Position numbers and translations under genes: made by a program
Notes under the pieces: model-generated
Seen by the model: the letters and a program-made list of their open reading frames with translations, nothing else
Databases searched by the model: none
Told to the model about the DNA's origin: nothing
Assembly (NCBI GenBank): GCA_042096155.1
Contig: JBELMC010000003.1
Coordinates: 5,950 to 69,949 of the forward strand
Reading direction: 5' to 3'
DNA from: Dinoroseobacter sp042096155
GTDB taxonomy: Bacteria; Pseudomonadota; Alphaproteobacteria; Rhodobacterales; Rhodobacteraceae
Length of the DNA: 64,000 nucleotides
Part shown: piece after piece, positions 54,136 through 63,557 of the stretch
Layout: every line of letters starts with the position of its first letter
Numbering within the stretch: the stretch's first letter is position 1

Positions 54136-56153
54136 CACAAATTGACCCCGCGGAAATCTATCGTCAGGAAGCACAAGATGTCTTAGAACAACTTGAGCAG
54201 ACATTACTTGATTTAGGCGACTCACTTGAAGACCGAGCACTAATTGACACCGCATTTCGAGCCTTGCATACTATTAAAGGTTCCGGAGCAATGTTTGGCT
54301 TTAATGAGGTGGCTGATTTTGTTCACGAATTTGAAACAGCATTCGATCAAGTGCGCAAAGGTGTTTCAGTGCCATCAAGCGACTTGGTTAATATTTCATT
54401 AGATGCAAAGGACCATATCGCAGCCTTAATTTTTGAGCCTTCCGCGCCGACGGAAGCTGGAGAGGCAATCCTTAATAGGCTCCGAATAAATGTTGGTAGT
54501 TCTACGTCGGATAATATGTTGCCAATCGGTGAAGAGAAAAAAGTAGATACTATAACTCCTAGCGGAGAACAGGTTGCAGGTGGGTGGAAAGTTAACTTCA
54601 CTCTTCCCACAGATGCATTAGCACTAGGTGCAAACCCGACATTACTGCTCAATGAACTACGAGAATTAGGGCGTTGCACGATAAGCTGTAACACAGACCA
54701 AATCCAAGATCTGGATAATTTGAATCCAGAACAATGTTATTTCTCTTGGGAAATAATAATACATGACAAAATCTCAAAATCAGCGATTGATGAAGTATTT
54801 TTATTCGTGCGCGAAGGAATGGATCTAAGTATCGCTACACTTCCGTTGGATAACCATCAATCAAATTTGTTTGACGATTGTCCAACAAACGAACCCGTTG
54901 GAGATTCACCGATTAATAGCTCTTCAAATATTAAAGAAGAGACGCAGAATGCGTACACACGCGGCAGTTCGTCACTTCGAGTTGCGGCCGAAAGGTTGGA
55001 CGAATTACTAGATCATGTCGGGGAATTGGTTATTGCCCAGGCTCGTTTGTCACAGATTTCCGAGGACAGTCGAAACAACAGTCTTATGAGTGTGACCGAG
55101 GAAATCGAACGTCTTGCAGGTGGCCTTCGAGATATAACGATGGGTATTAGGATGGTACCTATTGGCACACTCTTCAACAGGTTTCGACGACTTGTCCATG
55201 ATCTTTCTGTTGAACTTGGGAAGGATGTTGAGTTTTCCACAAATGGTGAGCAAACTGAACTGGACAAAACCGTCATCGAAAGTCTGGCCGACCCATTAGT
55301 TCACATAATTCGCAATGCAATTGATCATGGCCTTGAAAAACCTGAAGATCGATTGGCGCAGGGAAAGCCAATGCGAGGCTCAGTTCGGCTCTCCGCGGCC
55401 CATGAGGGTGCCGAAGTGGCGATTAGCGTCGAAGATGACGGTGGTGGGTTGGATGTCATAAAAATCCGACAAAAAGCCGAGGAAATGGGCCTTATAAACT
55501 CTGATGCTGTACTTTCTGAAAATGAAACCAATCGATTGATATTCCATCCCGGGTTTTCGACAGCGCAGAAGATAACATCTGTATCAGGTCGCGGTGTTGG
55601 CATGGATGTGGTTAGCCGCACGATGGACTCTCTACGCGGTCGCATAGATGTGGCGTCAGGCCCTGACACCGGAACAACTGTAACTCTTCGTCTTCCATTA
55701 ACCTTGGCCATTATCGACGGAATGCTTGTGCGCGTCGGGCTTAATCGCTATTCTATTCCTCTATCAGCCGTAGAAGAATGTGTTGAATTACCACCAGAAG
55801 TCACAGAAAGTGACCGCGGACGAAACTTTCTGAGTATTCGAGGTGAGCTGGTACCATTTGTGCGTTTGCGGGAACTTTTCACTACGAAAGAGCCCGAAGA
55901 ATTACATCAAAAGATTGTTATTGTGTCGACTGGAGAACAACGTTTGGGCTTAGTCGTCGACCAAATTCTCGGAAACACGCAAACCGTAATTAAGTCTCTT
56001 TCACGTTTACACGCAGATATTGAAACTTTTGCCGGTGCCACGATCTTAGGCGATGGCGCGGTTGCTCTAATTTTGGACGTGGTTCACCTTATGCGGAGTG
56101 CGCAAAAACTTGAGAACCGCCATCGGGAAAATATGAAAGGAAACGCGGCATGA
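54132..56153 (+). CDS. cheA: chemotaxis histidine kinase CheA
   Basis: A 673-residue CheA. Hpt domain at the start with His46 in ALHTIKGSGAMFGF; a variable region (about 135-275) in the place of a CheY-binding P2; P3 dimerisation with RVAAERLDELLDHVGELVIA; ATPase with the N box HIIRNAIDHGLEKPEDR, DDGGGLDVIKIR and GRGVGMDVVSRTMD; and a C-terminal CheW-like domain (ISIRGELVPFVRLRELF within it). The start overlaps cheY and the end overlaps the next cheW by four bases. Confidence 0.97.
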   Translation: MTQIDPAEIYRQEAQDVLEQLEQTLLDLGDSLEDRALIDTAFRALHTIKGSGAMFGFNEVADFVHEFETAFDQVRKGVSVPSSDLVNISLDAKDHIAALIFEPSAPTEAGEAILNRLRINVGSSTSDNMLPIGEEKKVDTITPSGEQVAGGWKVNFTLPTDALALGANPTLLLNELRELGRCTISCNTDQIQDLDNLNPEQCYFSWEIIIHDKISKSAIDEVFLFVREGMDLSIATLPLDNHQSNLFDDCPTNEPVGDSPINSSSNIKEETQNAYTRGSSSLRVAAERLDELLDHVGELVIAQARLSQISEDSRNNSLMSVTEEIERLAGGLRDITMGIRMVPIGTLFNRFRRLVHDLSVELGKDVEFSTNGEQTELDKTVIESLADPLVHIIRNAIDHGLEKPEDRLAQGKPMRGSVRLSAAHEGAEVAISVEDDGGGLDVIKIRQKAEEMGLINSDAVLSENETNRLIFHPGFSTAQKITSVSGRGVGMDVVSRTMDSLRGRIDVASGPDTGTTVTLRLPLTLAIIDGMLVRVGLNRYSIPLSAVEECVELPPEVTESDRGRNFLSIRGELVPFVRLRELFTTKEPEELHQKIVIVSTGEQRLGLVVDQILGNTQTVIKSLSRLHADIETFAGATILGDGAVALILDVVHLMRSAQKLENRHRENMKGNAA

Positions 56154-56665
56154 ACCGACAAGGCGCAGAAATGAATGTCAATTCTACCAATAATATAATG
56201 CGTGCCTTAACATTGGAACTGGGTGATGAAATTTTTGCAATAGAAGCTACAAGTGTCCGTGAAATTCAAGATATTGTCTCCGTAACTGAAGTTCCTAACG
56301 CAGAGCCATTTGTGAATGGTCTGATTAATGTACGCGGGCGAGTTGTGCCTCTAGCGGATTTGCGTGTCAAATTTGGAATGGACCGCCCACCATCAGATGC
56401 CGACACTCGTATTGTCGTTTTTGAAATCTCAATCGATAACGAACCCGTAATTGTTGGGATTTTAGCTGACCGAGTTCACACTGTAACTGACATTGATTTA
56501 TCTGTTGTTGAGCAGCCACCTAGTATTGGAATGCGTTGGAGACCGGAATTCGTAAAAGGTATTGGAAAACATGACGGGCACTTCGTAATAATTCCTAATC
56601 TTGAATCAATTTTTTCAACAAAATTTAGCCAATCAAAAGAAATAGAAGTAGATGTTCCAATTTAA
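56150..56665 (+). CDS. cheW: chemotaxis adaptor CheW (first copy)
   Basis: A 171-residue CheW that couples receptors and CheA: LTLELGDEIFAIEATSVREI, then PNAEPFVNGLINVRGRVVPL and ADLRVKFGM with the conserved core. The start overlaps cheA as ATGA; an internal ATG eight codons later is an alternative. The 122 bases after it lead to the receptor gene and may include a separate ribosome site only. Confidence 0.94.
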   Translation: MNRQGAEMNVNSTNNIMRALTLELGDEIFAIEATSVREIQDIVSVTEVPNAEPFVNGLINVRGRVVPLADLRVKFGMDRPPSDADTRIVVFEISIDNEPVIVGILADRVHTVTDIDLSVVEQPPSIGMRWRPEFVKGIGKHDGHFVIIPNLESIFSTKFSQSKEIEVDVPI

Positions 56666-56787
56666 CAGATGTGGGTTTAGGTCTCCGTAACGAAAACGCT
56701 TTAAATATAATTCGGGTCGTAAATGCAATGTGATCATTTGTGCTACAAAGTCGTCCAAATTTTTCAAAATAAACGAAAGGAACTGTA

Positions 56788-58587
56788 ATGTCTTTCAAAA
56801 ACGTCTCCATAAGTAAGAAACTTCTGCTAAGTTTTTTAGTGATGGTTTTTATTTCTCTGGTCATGTCAGTTGTTTCATGGCGAAGCCTAGAAGAAATTCA
56901 GCGACAAGTTAAATACACCAATCATGAGTATAAAGTGATTTCCGAAGCGGATCACATTTTATCCGCTGTGATTGATCAAGAGACGGGCGTTCGGGGCTAT
57001 CTAATTAGTGGTACCGAAAATTTCCTTGAACCTTACTACGCGGGTCAGAAAATATTTCAAGAAGAGCTGGCTAAGCTTAAGATTGATATGGTAGATAATC
57101 CTGCGCAGCTTGCGCGACTAACAGCCATTCAAGCGGCGGAAAAGGAGTGGCGGGAGACAGTAGCTGAACGTGAAATCGAGCTGATGTCTGTATTTTCAAC
57201 ACGTGAAGCAGCAAGGCAAATGGAGGCCTCGGGTATTGGTAAAACTATGCTGGATGAAATCCGCCGTCAGGTAGCTGCTTTTATCGCCGCTGAACGTGCG
57301 GTGCTGGCGTCACGATCGGAAGCAAAAGATACGGCAGCATCATTTTCTCGAACGATTATTATAGCTGGAACTGCAATTATGGTATTGGCGGCAATCCTTA
57401 TTGGTTGGGTTTTGACATATAGTATTGGTACTGGTTTGGCTCGCGCCTCGGATGTGGTGCGCGAAGTTGCACGAGGCAATCTGGATGTGGATGCGAGGGC
57501 CGATAGTACTGATGAGATTGGCTCATTGTTGAATGAAATGGACGTTATGGTGACGGATCTGAAGAGCATGAGCCAGGCCGCCGAGAATATTGCCAACGGT
57601 GATCTTACTTTGGACATCAAACCTCGTTCCGATATTGATCGGCTTGGCGTGGCCTTGCGCAATATGACCCAAAAGCTACGCGGCGTGATCTCTGGCGCCA
57701 CGATTGGTGCGCAAAATGTTGCTGACAATTCAACAAGTATGACGGCGACGTCTTCACAGCTCAGCCAAGGAGCTCAAGAACAGGCGGCTTCTACAGAAGA
57801 GACTTCTGCGTCGATCGAACAAATGGCAGCTAACATCAAGCAGAACGCTGAAAACACCTCGCAAACCGAAAGTATCGCACGAAAGGCCGCACAAGACGCG
57901 GAGACAAGCGGCTCGGCGGTTGGTGATGCCGTAAAGGCCATGGAAACAATCGCAGAAAAAATTATGGTCGTCCAAGAAATTGCACGGCAGACTGACTTAT
58001 TGGCCTTAAACGCGGCAGTAGAGGCAGCGCGGGCCGGTGAACATGGTCGTGGTTTCGCTGTCGTCGCTTCAGAAGTTCGTAAGCTCGCTGAGCGTTCGCA
58101 AGAGGCTGCAACGGAAATCTCCGGTCTTTCTGGCGAGACGTTGCGTTCGGCACAGGCGGCAGGTGATATGCTAAAAAGCCTTGTTCCTGATATCCAAAAA
58201 ACTGCGGATCTTGTCACAGAAATCTCAGCGTCAAATAATGAGTTGCATGCCGGTGCAAGTCAAATTAGCCAGGCCATTCAGCAATTGGATGCCGTGACGC
58301 AGCAGAACACTTCCGCTTCCGAAGAAATGTCCACTGCAGCGTCGGAATTGGCGCATCAAGCTGAACGTTTGCAGAACGACATGGCCTTTTTTAACGTGGG
58401 CGACGATACACGTAGAAATAATTCAAATGTTCGGAAATCACTTAACAATTATGAAAAAGAATCTGTAGCGGAATCGAGGTTCGTTTCAAGAAATGATACC
58501 GGATTTGGTTTTGATATGACCTCTGGCGAGGACGCACTGGATGCTGAGTTTCAAAGAGTTGGCAGCACTGCGGAGAGGGCTGCTTAA
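56788..58587 (+). CDS. methyl-accepting chemotaxis protein (CHASE3 type)
   Basis: A 599-residue receptor. First membrane helix at 11-31; periplasmic helical sensor at about 40-175 with a CHASE3-like IDQETGVRGYLISGTENFLE; second helix near 188-210; HAMP from about 212 and a second HAMP-like unit near 268-300; signalling coiled coil with the conserved tip TDLLALNAAVEAARAGEHGR (about 401-421) and EVRKLAERSQEAA. The C-terminus has no CheR-docking pentapeptide. The stop overlaps the second cheW start by one base. Confidence 0.95.
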   Translation: MSFKNVSISKKLLLSFLVMVFISLVMSVVSWRSLEEIQRQVKYTNHEYKVISEADHILSAVIDQETGVRGYLISGTENFLEPYYAGQKIFQEELAKLKIDMVDNPAQLARLTAIQAAEKEWRETVAEREIELMSVFSTREAARQMEASGIGKTMLDEIRRQVAAFIAAERAVLASRSEAKDTAASFSRTIIIAGTAIMVLAAILIGWVLTYSIGTGLARASDVVREVARGNLDVDARADSTDEIGSLLNEMDVMVTDLKSMSQAAENIANGDLTLDIKPRSDIDRLGVALRNMTQKLRGVISGATIGAQNVADNSTSMTATSSQLSQGAQEQAASTEETSASIEQMAANIKQNAENTSQTESIARKAAQDAETSGSAVGDAVKAMETIAEKIMVVQEIARQTDLLALNAAVEAARAGEHGRGFAVVASEVRKLAERSQEAATEISGLSGETLRSAQAAGDMLKSLVPDIQKTADLVTEISASNNELHAGASQISQAIQQLDAVTQQNTSASEEMSTAASELAHQAERLQNDMAFFNVGDDTRRNNSNVRKSLNNYEKESVAESRFVSRNDTGFGFDMTSGEDALDAEFQRVGSTAERAA

Positions 58588-59051
58588 TGGCTGAAAATTG
58601 TCAATATGTAACACTCGGTATTGCGGGCGAATTGCTTGCAATACCCGTGGAAAGGGTCCGTGAAATACTTGAGCTCCAACAAATTTCTCAATTACCCGGT
58701 GCACCCTCTATACTTCTTGGTATGATCGACGTGCGCGGAGAAAGTGTCCCTGTTGTTGATCTGCGGCTCAAACTGGGATTCGTGCCTTGTGAGGATGATA
58801 GCAGCACCCGGATAATGGTTATCTCTGCGCCTGTGGGAGATAAAGAGACTCTTATTGGTGTCAAGGTTGATTGTGTCCATGAAGTGAGCGTGCTCGACAC
58901 TGACAGACTTGATCCGCCGCCAGAAGCAGCTGTCGGATGGCGCGCCGAGCATATAGCAGGCGTTGGGAGGCGTAACGGCAAATTTGTTACCGTCCTAAAT
59001 TTCGAACGAGTTTTCTGTGCCGACGACGTATCCGCGTTTGAAATTGCCTGA
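58587..59051 (+). CDS. cheW: chemotaxis adaptor CheW (second copy)
   Basis: A 154-residue CheW domain protein: YVTLGIAGELLAIPVERVRE, LPGAPSILLGMIDVRGESVP and VVDLRLKLGF. It starts at the receptor stop (TAATG), so it is probably the adaptor made together with that receptor. Different enough from the first copy to serve a distinct array position. Confidence 0.94.
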   Translation: MAENCQYVTLGIAGELLAIPVERVREILELQQISQLPGAPSILLGMIDVRGESVPVVDLRLKLGFVPCEDDSSTRIMVISAPVGDKETLIGVKVDCVHEVSVLDTDRLDPPPEAAVGWRAEHIAGVGRRNGKFVTVLNFERVFCADDVSAFEIA

Positions 59052-59132
59052 TTAATTTAGGATATAGACCTATAAAACTATATTTTGGGGCGATCCAGAT
59101 TGCCCCAAGAAATCATCAAAAAAGTAAATAAT

Positions 59133-60017
59133 ATGAAACCAAAGCCCGTAACAAGATATATAAAGACGAATCAAGACCATCCGCCTGGGCTGAGTGAATT
59201 CAACTTCGCTCGTTTCAGTACTTTAATTAGCAATTATACCGGCCTCAATATTACACCTTCAAAACGTACAAGTATCGAAAGTAAGCTGAGGAAACGTGCA
59301 GCGAAACTTGGTTGCGATAATATAAAAGAATATGCGGAAATGGTATTTGAGAAAGGTGGACTTAAATCAGAATTAGATATTATAATTGACATAGCAACAA
59401 CCAATAAGACTGATTTTTTTCGGGAATCGTCACATTTCAAATTATTGGAAAGTGCCCTTATTCCAAATATCCTGAAATCACGACCTAGAAGTATGATTCC
59501 ACACCTTAAGGTTTGGAGCGCTGCCTCCTCTAATGGTGCAGAAGCGTTTACAATTGCAATAATTCTATCCGAAATAGCTGCGCACAAAGAACGTTTTGAT
59601 TTTTCCATTTTGGGCAGTGACATTTCTTCTGAGATGATCGTTGAGGCGCGTAGAGCAATCTATCCTGCGGCAATGATTGAACATGTACCGGAAGAATTGA
59701 AACATCGATATTTCATGCGAAGCCGAGAAAAAAGTACGCCACGTCGAGTACGTATCACTCCTGAAATCCGAAAAAATGTAAAATTTAAAAAAGTCAATCT
59801 GATCAGAAATACACTATCAGTTGATAAAGATATTGATATAATTTTTTTACGAAATGTACTAATATACTTTGATATGATCACGCAAAAAAAAGTTGTCCAA
59901 CGGGTCGCCGAACATTTACGCCCATCAGGATATCTTATTTTGGGCCATACCGAAGCGGCGATAGGTAATGAATTGGGTTTTGAACAAATTGGCACCGGCG
60001 TTTTTTGCGTCAAATGA
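59133..60017 (+). CDS. cheR: chemotaxis methyltransferase CheR
   Basis: A 294-residue protein methylating receptor glutamates with S-adenosylmethionine. N-terminal helical part FARFSTLISNYTGLNITPSK; methyl-acceptor contact TTNKTDFFRESSHF; SAM loop VWSAASSNGAEAFTIAIIL; and FLRNVLIYFDMITQKK. In the SAM loop the usual GEE is GAE, a mild change. The ATG at 59133 has only a weak ribosome site; an in-frame TTG at 59085 is the only other start. Confidence 0.93.
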   Translation: MKPKPVTRYIKTNQDHPPGLSEFNFARFSTLISNYTGLNITPSKRTSIESKLRKRAAKLGCDNIKEYAEMVFEKGGLKSELDIIIDIATTNKTDFFRESSHFKLLESALIPNILKSRPRSMIPHLKVWSAASSNGAEAFTIAIILSEIAAHKERFDFSILGSDISSEMIVEARRAIYPAAMIEHVPEELKHRYFMRSREKSTPRRVRITPEIRKNVKFKKVNLIRNTLSVDKDIDIIFLRNVLIYFDMITQKKVVQRVAEHLRPSGYLILGHTEAAIGNELGFEQIGTGVFCVK

Positions 60018-60026
60018 TATTGGAGA

Positions 60027-61160
60027 TTGAAAATTACTACTATATCTAATGCTGATCAAATCAGTGAAAAAATCAAGATTTTGATCGTCGATGATTCGGC
60101 AGCAGTGCGCGGAGCACTGTGCGAAATCATTGAAGGCACAGCCGACCTCGAGGTATTCGCTGTCGCGTCCGATCCTTTCATTGCCGCTCAGAAGATGCGC
60201 AATAAATTGCCTGATGTCATTTTTCTTGATATTGAAATGCCGAGGATGGATGGACTGACGTTTTTAAAAAAAATTATGGCGCAGCGACCGATACCCGTTG
60301 TGATCTGCTCGTCCTTGACAGAAGAAGGCTCGCGAAAATTTATGGAGGCCTTAGAAGCAGGAGCTGTAGAGGTCATCGCGAAACCGAAAATAGGGAGCGC
60401 AAAGGCGTTGATGGACGCGCGGATGCGTATATGCGACGTGGCACGCGCTGCAGCACATGCCCGTGTTGGAAGACGGCGCAAATCGCTGCCTCCGGTCGTT
60501 GTTGAGGAAAAGCTAACAGCAGACGCAATTTTGCCCCCGATTAAGATTCGACGAAAACTGGCCTATGAGACGGACCCAATTGTTGCAATTGGCGCATCGA
60601 CCGGCGGAACAGAGGCTCTTGCCACCGTCCTAAAAGCCTTGAATGTGTCATGCCCCGGTATTGTCATTGTCCAGCACATGCCAGAAGGCTTCACAGCTGC
60701 ATTTGCCCGGCGTATGGACGGATTATGTTCAATTAAGGTCAAAGAAGCAGGTCATGGGGACCTTGTGGTGCCTGGGCAAGCGTTGATTGCGCAAGGCAAT
60801 CGTCATCTACTAATTGAACGTGTCGGCCGCCAATTTAGAACAATTGTGCGTGATGGCCCTCCAGTATCTAGACATCGGCCGTCTGTTGATGTGCTGATGC
60901 GATCAATTTCCCAAGTCTGCGGCACAAACGCATTAGGCATTATTATGACGGGGATGGGTGATGATGGGGCCCAGGGACTTCTCGAAATGCGACAAACAGG
61001 AGCCAAAACTATCGCACAAGACGAGGCGAGCTGTACGGTATTTGGGATGCCGAAAGAGGCGATCGCCCGCGGAGGAACAGAACGAGTGTTGAGTTTACAT
61101 AAAATTGCTCAAGAAATCTCGGGATTAGAAGGCGACATAAAACGGGTGAATGCCTCATGA
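60027..61160 (+). CDS. cheB: chemotaxis methylesterase CheB
   Basis: A 377-residue response regulator and receptor glutamate methylesterase. Receiver with VDDSAAVRGAL and Asp68 in VIFLDIEMPRMDG; catalytic domain with Ser191 in IGASTGGTEA, His217 in VQHMPEGFTAAFA and the aspartate in IMTGMGDDGAQG. The start is unusual: no ATG fits. A TTG at 60027 is too near GGAG (60022), whereas the ATT at 60033 has the right spacing. The end overlaps the next gene by four bases. Confidence 0.92.
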   Translation: MKITTISNADQISEKIKILIVDDSAAVRGALCEIIEGTADLEVFAVASDPFIAAQKMRNKLPDVIFLDIEMPRMDGLTFLKKIMAQRPIPVVICSSLTEEGSRKFMEALEAGAVEVIAKPKIGSAKALMDARMRICDVARAAAHARVGRRRKSLPPVVVEEKLTADAILPPIKIRRKLAYETDPIVAIGASTGGTEALATVLKALNVSCPGIVIVQHMPEGFTAAFARRMDGLCSIKVKEAGHGDLVVPGQALIAQGNRHLLIERVGRQFRTIVRDGPPVSRHRPSVDVLMRSISQVCGTNALGIIMTGMGDDGAQGLLEMRQTGAKTIAQDEASCTVFGMPKEAIARGGTERVLSLHKIAQEISGLEGDIKRVNAS

Positions 61161-62884
61161 ATATTACGATAGACCAGGCTAATTCACACGCTCTCAACAC
61201 TCACATTTCAGATACCATAATTCGACTTGCTGCGCCACGTGAGAGAATCGAAATCGAATTTTTTCAAATGGGTGAGAAATTAATTTCGGGAACTCATCTT
61301 CTAAATGAAACTTCGAGTGCCTACAGCCAAATGGCAGGTGCTCTAGCGGGATCGCAATTTACGGACCTTACAAATTTATTAAAGCAACTATCTGAGCATA
61401 TTGTAATTGTTGATCAAGCGCGTCATGCCGCACAGAACTTTCTTATTGACTTAAACAGTCTTACTGACCAATTTACTGATTGCATCCAACATTTAAACAC
61501 AACTGTTCGAACATTACGCAGCTTTTTTGTAACCGCACGTGTCACGGCCGCTGTAAGCAGAAATAGAGAAATCAATCTAATTCAATTTACCGATCAATTT
61601 TCTCAACTGGGGACACAACTTGATGGAAATGTCTCTTCTTTCATTGATGCCTTTAAAAGTATGCGCAGCAGCTTAGGCGCTGCTACAGATATGAACGAAA
61701 AGTTGGGAGCACAGCACATCGAATTACTTGATGGTATAGCGGCTGAACAAACAGATAATCTTAAGTCGTTGGAGAGTCGGCGCGTTTGGGCAGAAAGTCG
61801 AATTGCAATTCACGACGAAGAAAGTAATAAGATCCGGGAAAAAATAAACCGTGCGGTCGGCACGTTACAAGTGGGCGACAGTACAAGGCAGCGCGTCGAA
61901 CATGTTGAAGACGCCTTGAAAGCACTAATTGGAGTCGAGGATAGGACTTCGTTGAAAATTGCTCTTACATTGGCGGCCGCTCAAATTCAAGGCGCAATCG
62001 AGGATTTTGACGGTGATATTGCGGAGTTGGTGAAATCGGTTGAAAAATTAATTGAAAACACCAAAACATTACTTCTCCGAGCAGACGCTGATTCCGAAAT
62101 GTTGCTTTCTAGCGGAGATACAGCGCTGGGTGTCATCGATAATAGTCTTGATCGGACCGCCAGGATGCTTGAGCAATATGAACGGGGCAACGCTGCTCGG
62201 TCGGTCGCAATTGATCAGCTTGTGAACGCAGTGAGCAATATGTTGGCGCACATTGGTGATTTTGATGAAATCCGCAAAAGTATTCGCTTGTTGAGTTTAA
62301 ATTCGACACTGAAAGCGAAAGCGCTAAATGACGAAGGCCGTGCTTTTCAACAAGTGGCCGCCGATCTGCGTGCTCTGAGCGATGAGACGAATGGTCCAGT
62401 TGATGAAATGGTACAAAATCTTGAGAAATCATCGGAACTCTTGCGTGATTTCCTCGTCTCTCGACCCACCGGCAAAGGGGATCTTATTGAATGTATGCAG
62501 ACCACGGTTCGGACTGCGAGCCAGCTGGTGTCTGATATTGGCAGTCAACTTCGCTTGCAAGCAAATTGTATGTCGAAATCTGGTCCGGAAGCCTTGTCGC
62601 AATTAAATATTGCAGCATCCACGGTTCGTGATCGGCAGGATTTTTGTGCGGAATGGCGATCTATCGTTACTGAATTGTCAACTGCAACCACACGGGAGGA
62701 ATTGCAAGACTTCATTTCCACGAAAGGTTATGATTTCTTTCGTCCGTTTTATGAAAAGTATACGATGAAGGCCGAACGAACGATTTATAATGATGTGTTT
62801 GGGCTAATACCTGAGCAAGGAAATCAGGCCATTACAGAATCTGAACATTCGGAAGGACCAGAGCTAGACGATATCTTCTTTTAA
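61157..62884 (+). CDS. coiled-coil protein with degenerate receptor hairpin
   Basis: A 575-residue soluble, helical protein at the end of the chemosensory operon, starting inside the cheB end. Most is coiled coil. Residues about 371-411 (IRKSIRLLSLNSTLKAKALN, then EGRAFQQVAADLRALSDET) resemble the hairpin tip of methyl-accepting proteins, but with the key arginine-glycine positions altered. There are no membrane helices. A C-terminal domain (RRPFYEKYTMK-like region, about 535-550) is followed by an acidic end EGPELDDIFF, similar to the CheY-binding ends of CheZ and FliM. Role unknown; a cytosolic adaptor, receptor or phosphatase are options. Confidence 0.7.
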   Translation: MNITIDQANSHALNTHISDTIIRLAAPRERIEIEFFQMGEKLISGTHLLNETSSAYSQMAGALAGSQFTDLTNLLKQLSEHIVIVDQARHAAQNFLIDLNSLTDQFTDCIQHLNTTVRTLRSFFVTARVTAAVSRNREINLIQFTDQFSQLGTQLDGNVSSFIDAFKSMRSSLGAATDMNEKLGAQHIELLDGIAAEQTDNLKSLESRRVWAESRIAIHDEESNKIREKINRAVGTLQVGDSTRQRVEHVEDALKALIGVEDRTSLKIALTLAAAQIQGAIEDFDGDIAELVKSVEKLIENTKTLLLRADADSEMLLSSGDTALGVIDNSLDRTARMLEQYERGNAARSVAIDQLVNAVSNMLAHIGDFDEIRKSIRLLSLNSTLKAKALNDEGRAFQQVAADLRALSDETNGPVDEMVQNLEKSSELLRDFLVSRPTGKGDLIECMQTTVRTASQLVSDIGSQLRLQANCMSKSGPEALSQLNIAASTVRDRQDFCAEWRSIVTELSTATTREELQDFISTKGYDFFRPFYEKYTMKAERTIYNDVFGLIPEQGNQAITESEHSEGPELDDIFF

Positions 62885-63470
62885 TGAACCTCTGATCAAC
62901 GACTTGGCGAGCGCGGATGCGTTGGCTTGAGGCGGGTGCGGGCCTTGAAGGCTCATTTGGGCAGTTGCTGCACTTTTTTGGCCGCCTGAGCGGTGGATAT
63001 TGCGGTTTCGGGCTGACGCGTCCTCATACCAGCAGCGGTCGTTGCGCAAGGCACAAATTGCCCAGAGCGAACAGAAGCGCCCGGTTCTTGGCCAGCCCGC
63101 GTTAGCGCATCCACACGTCGCCAAATTGGCGCTTGATGGCGCGAAAGGCGGGGGTGGACTTGCGTGCCCACCCTCGCGATGAACCGGTTAATCTCCTCGT
63201 CGATAGGATCGAGCTGGCCGCCCCTTGGGGCCTTGCGCAGGGCGGCCTCAGACCTTGCTCTCCATATGGAAGGCGGCTTCGCGCGCGGCGCTGATATAGC
63301 CCATGTCGGCCCAGACCGACCTCCCTTCGCCATGGAGCAACTCTTCCCTGACCCGGCTATCGTGCACCTTCGCAGTCCTGGCCTCGAGGCAGTGAACGGT
63401 GCCGCTGTCCGCGCCCGCACCGCCATGGGCCTTCATGCCAAAAGACCCGTCATTGCCATTTCTTGTCGAA
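62885..63470 (-). pseudogene. IS5-type transposase remnant
   Basis: Minus-strand pieces in two or more frames give the C-terminal half of an IS5-type transposase: VHDSRVREELLHGEGRSVWA, then DMGYISAAREAAFHMESKV, then ALRKAPRGGQLDPIDEEINR. Frames are shifted and the N-terminal part is absent. It starts directly at the stop of the coiled-coil gene, so that gene's last codons could have been changed by the insertion. Confidence 0.72.
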
Positions 63471-63557
63471 GATGTCTGACGTCAGCACCAATGGGACAGT
63501 TTAGGTCGATTTGATAAAGGAGGGTTTCTGTCACATCGTCCCCACCAAGGAGTTTAA

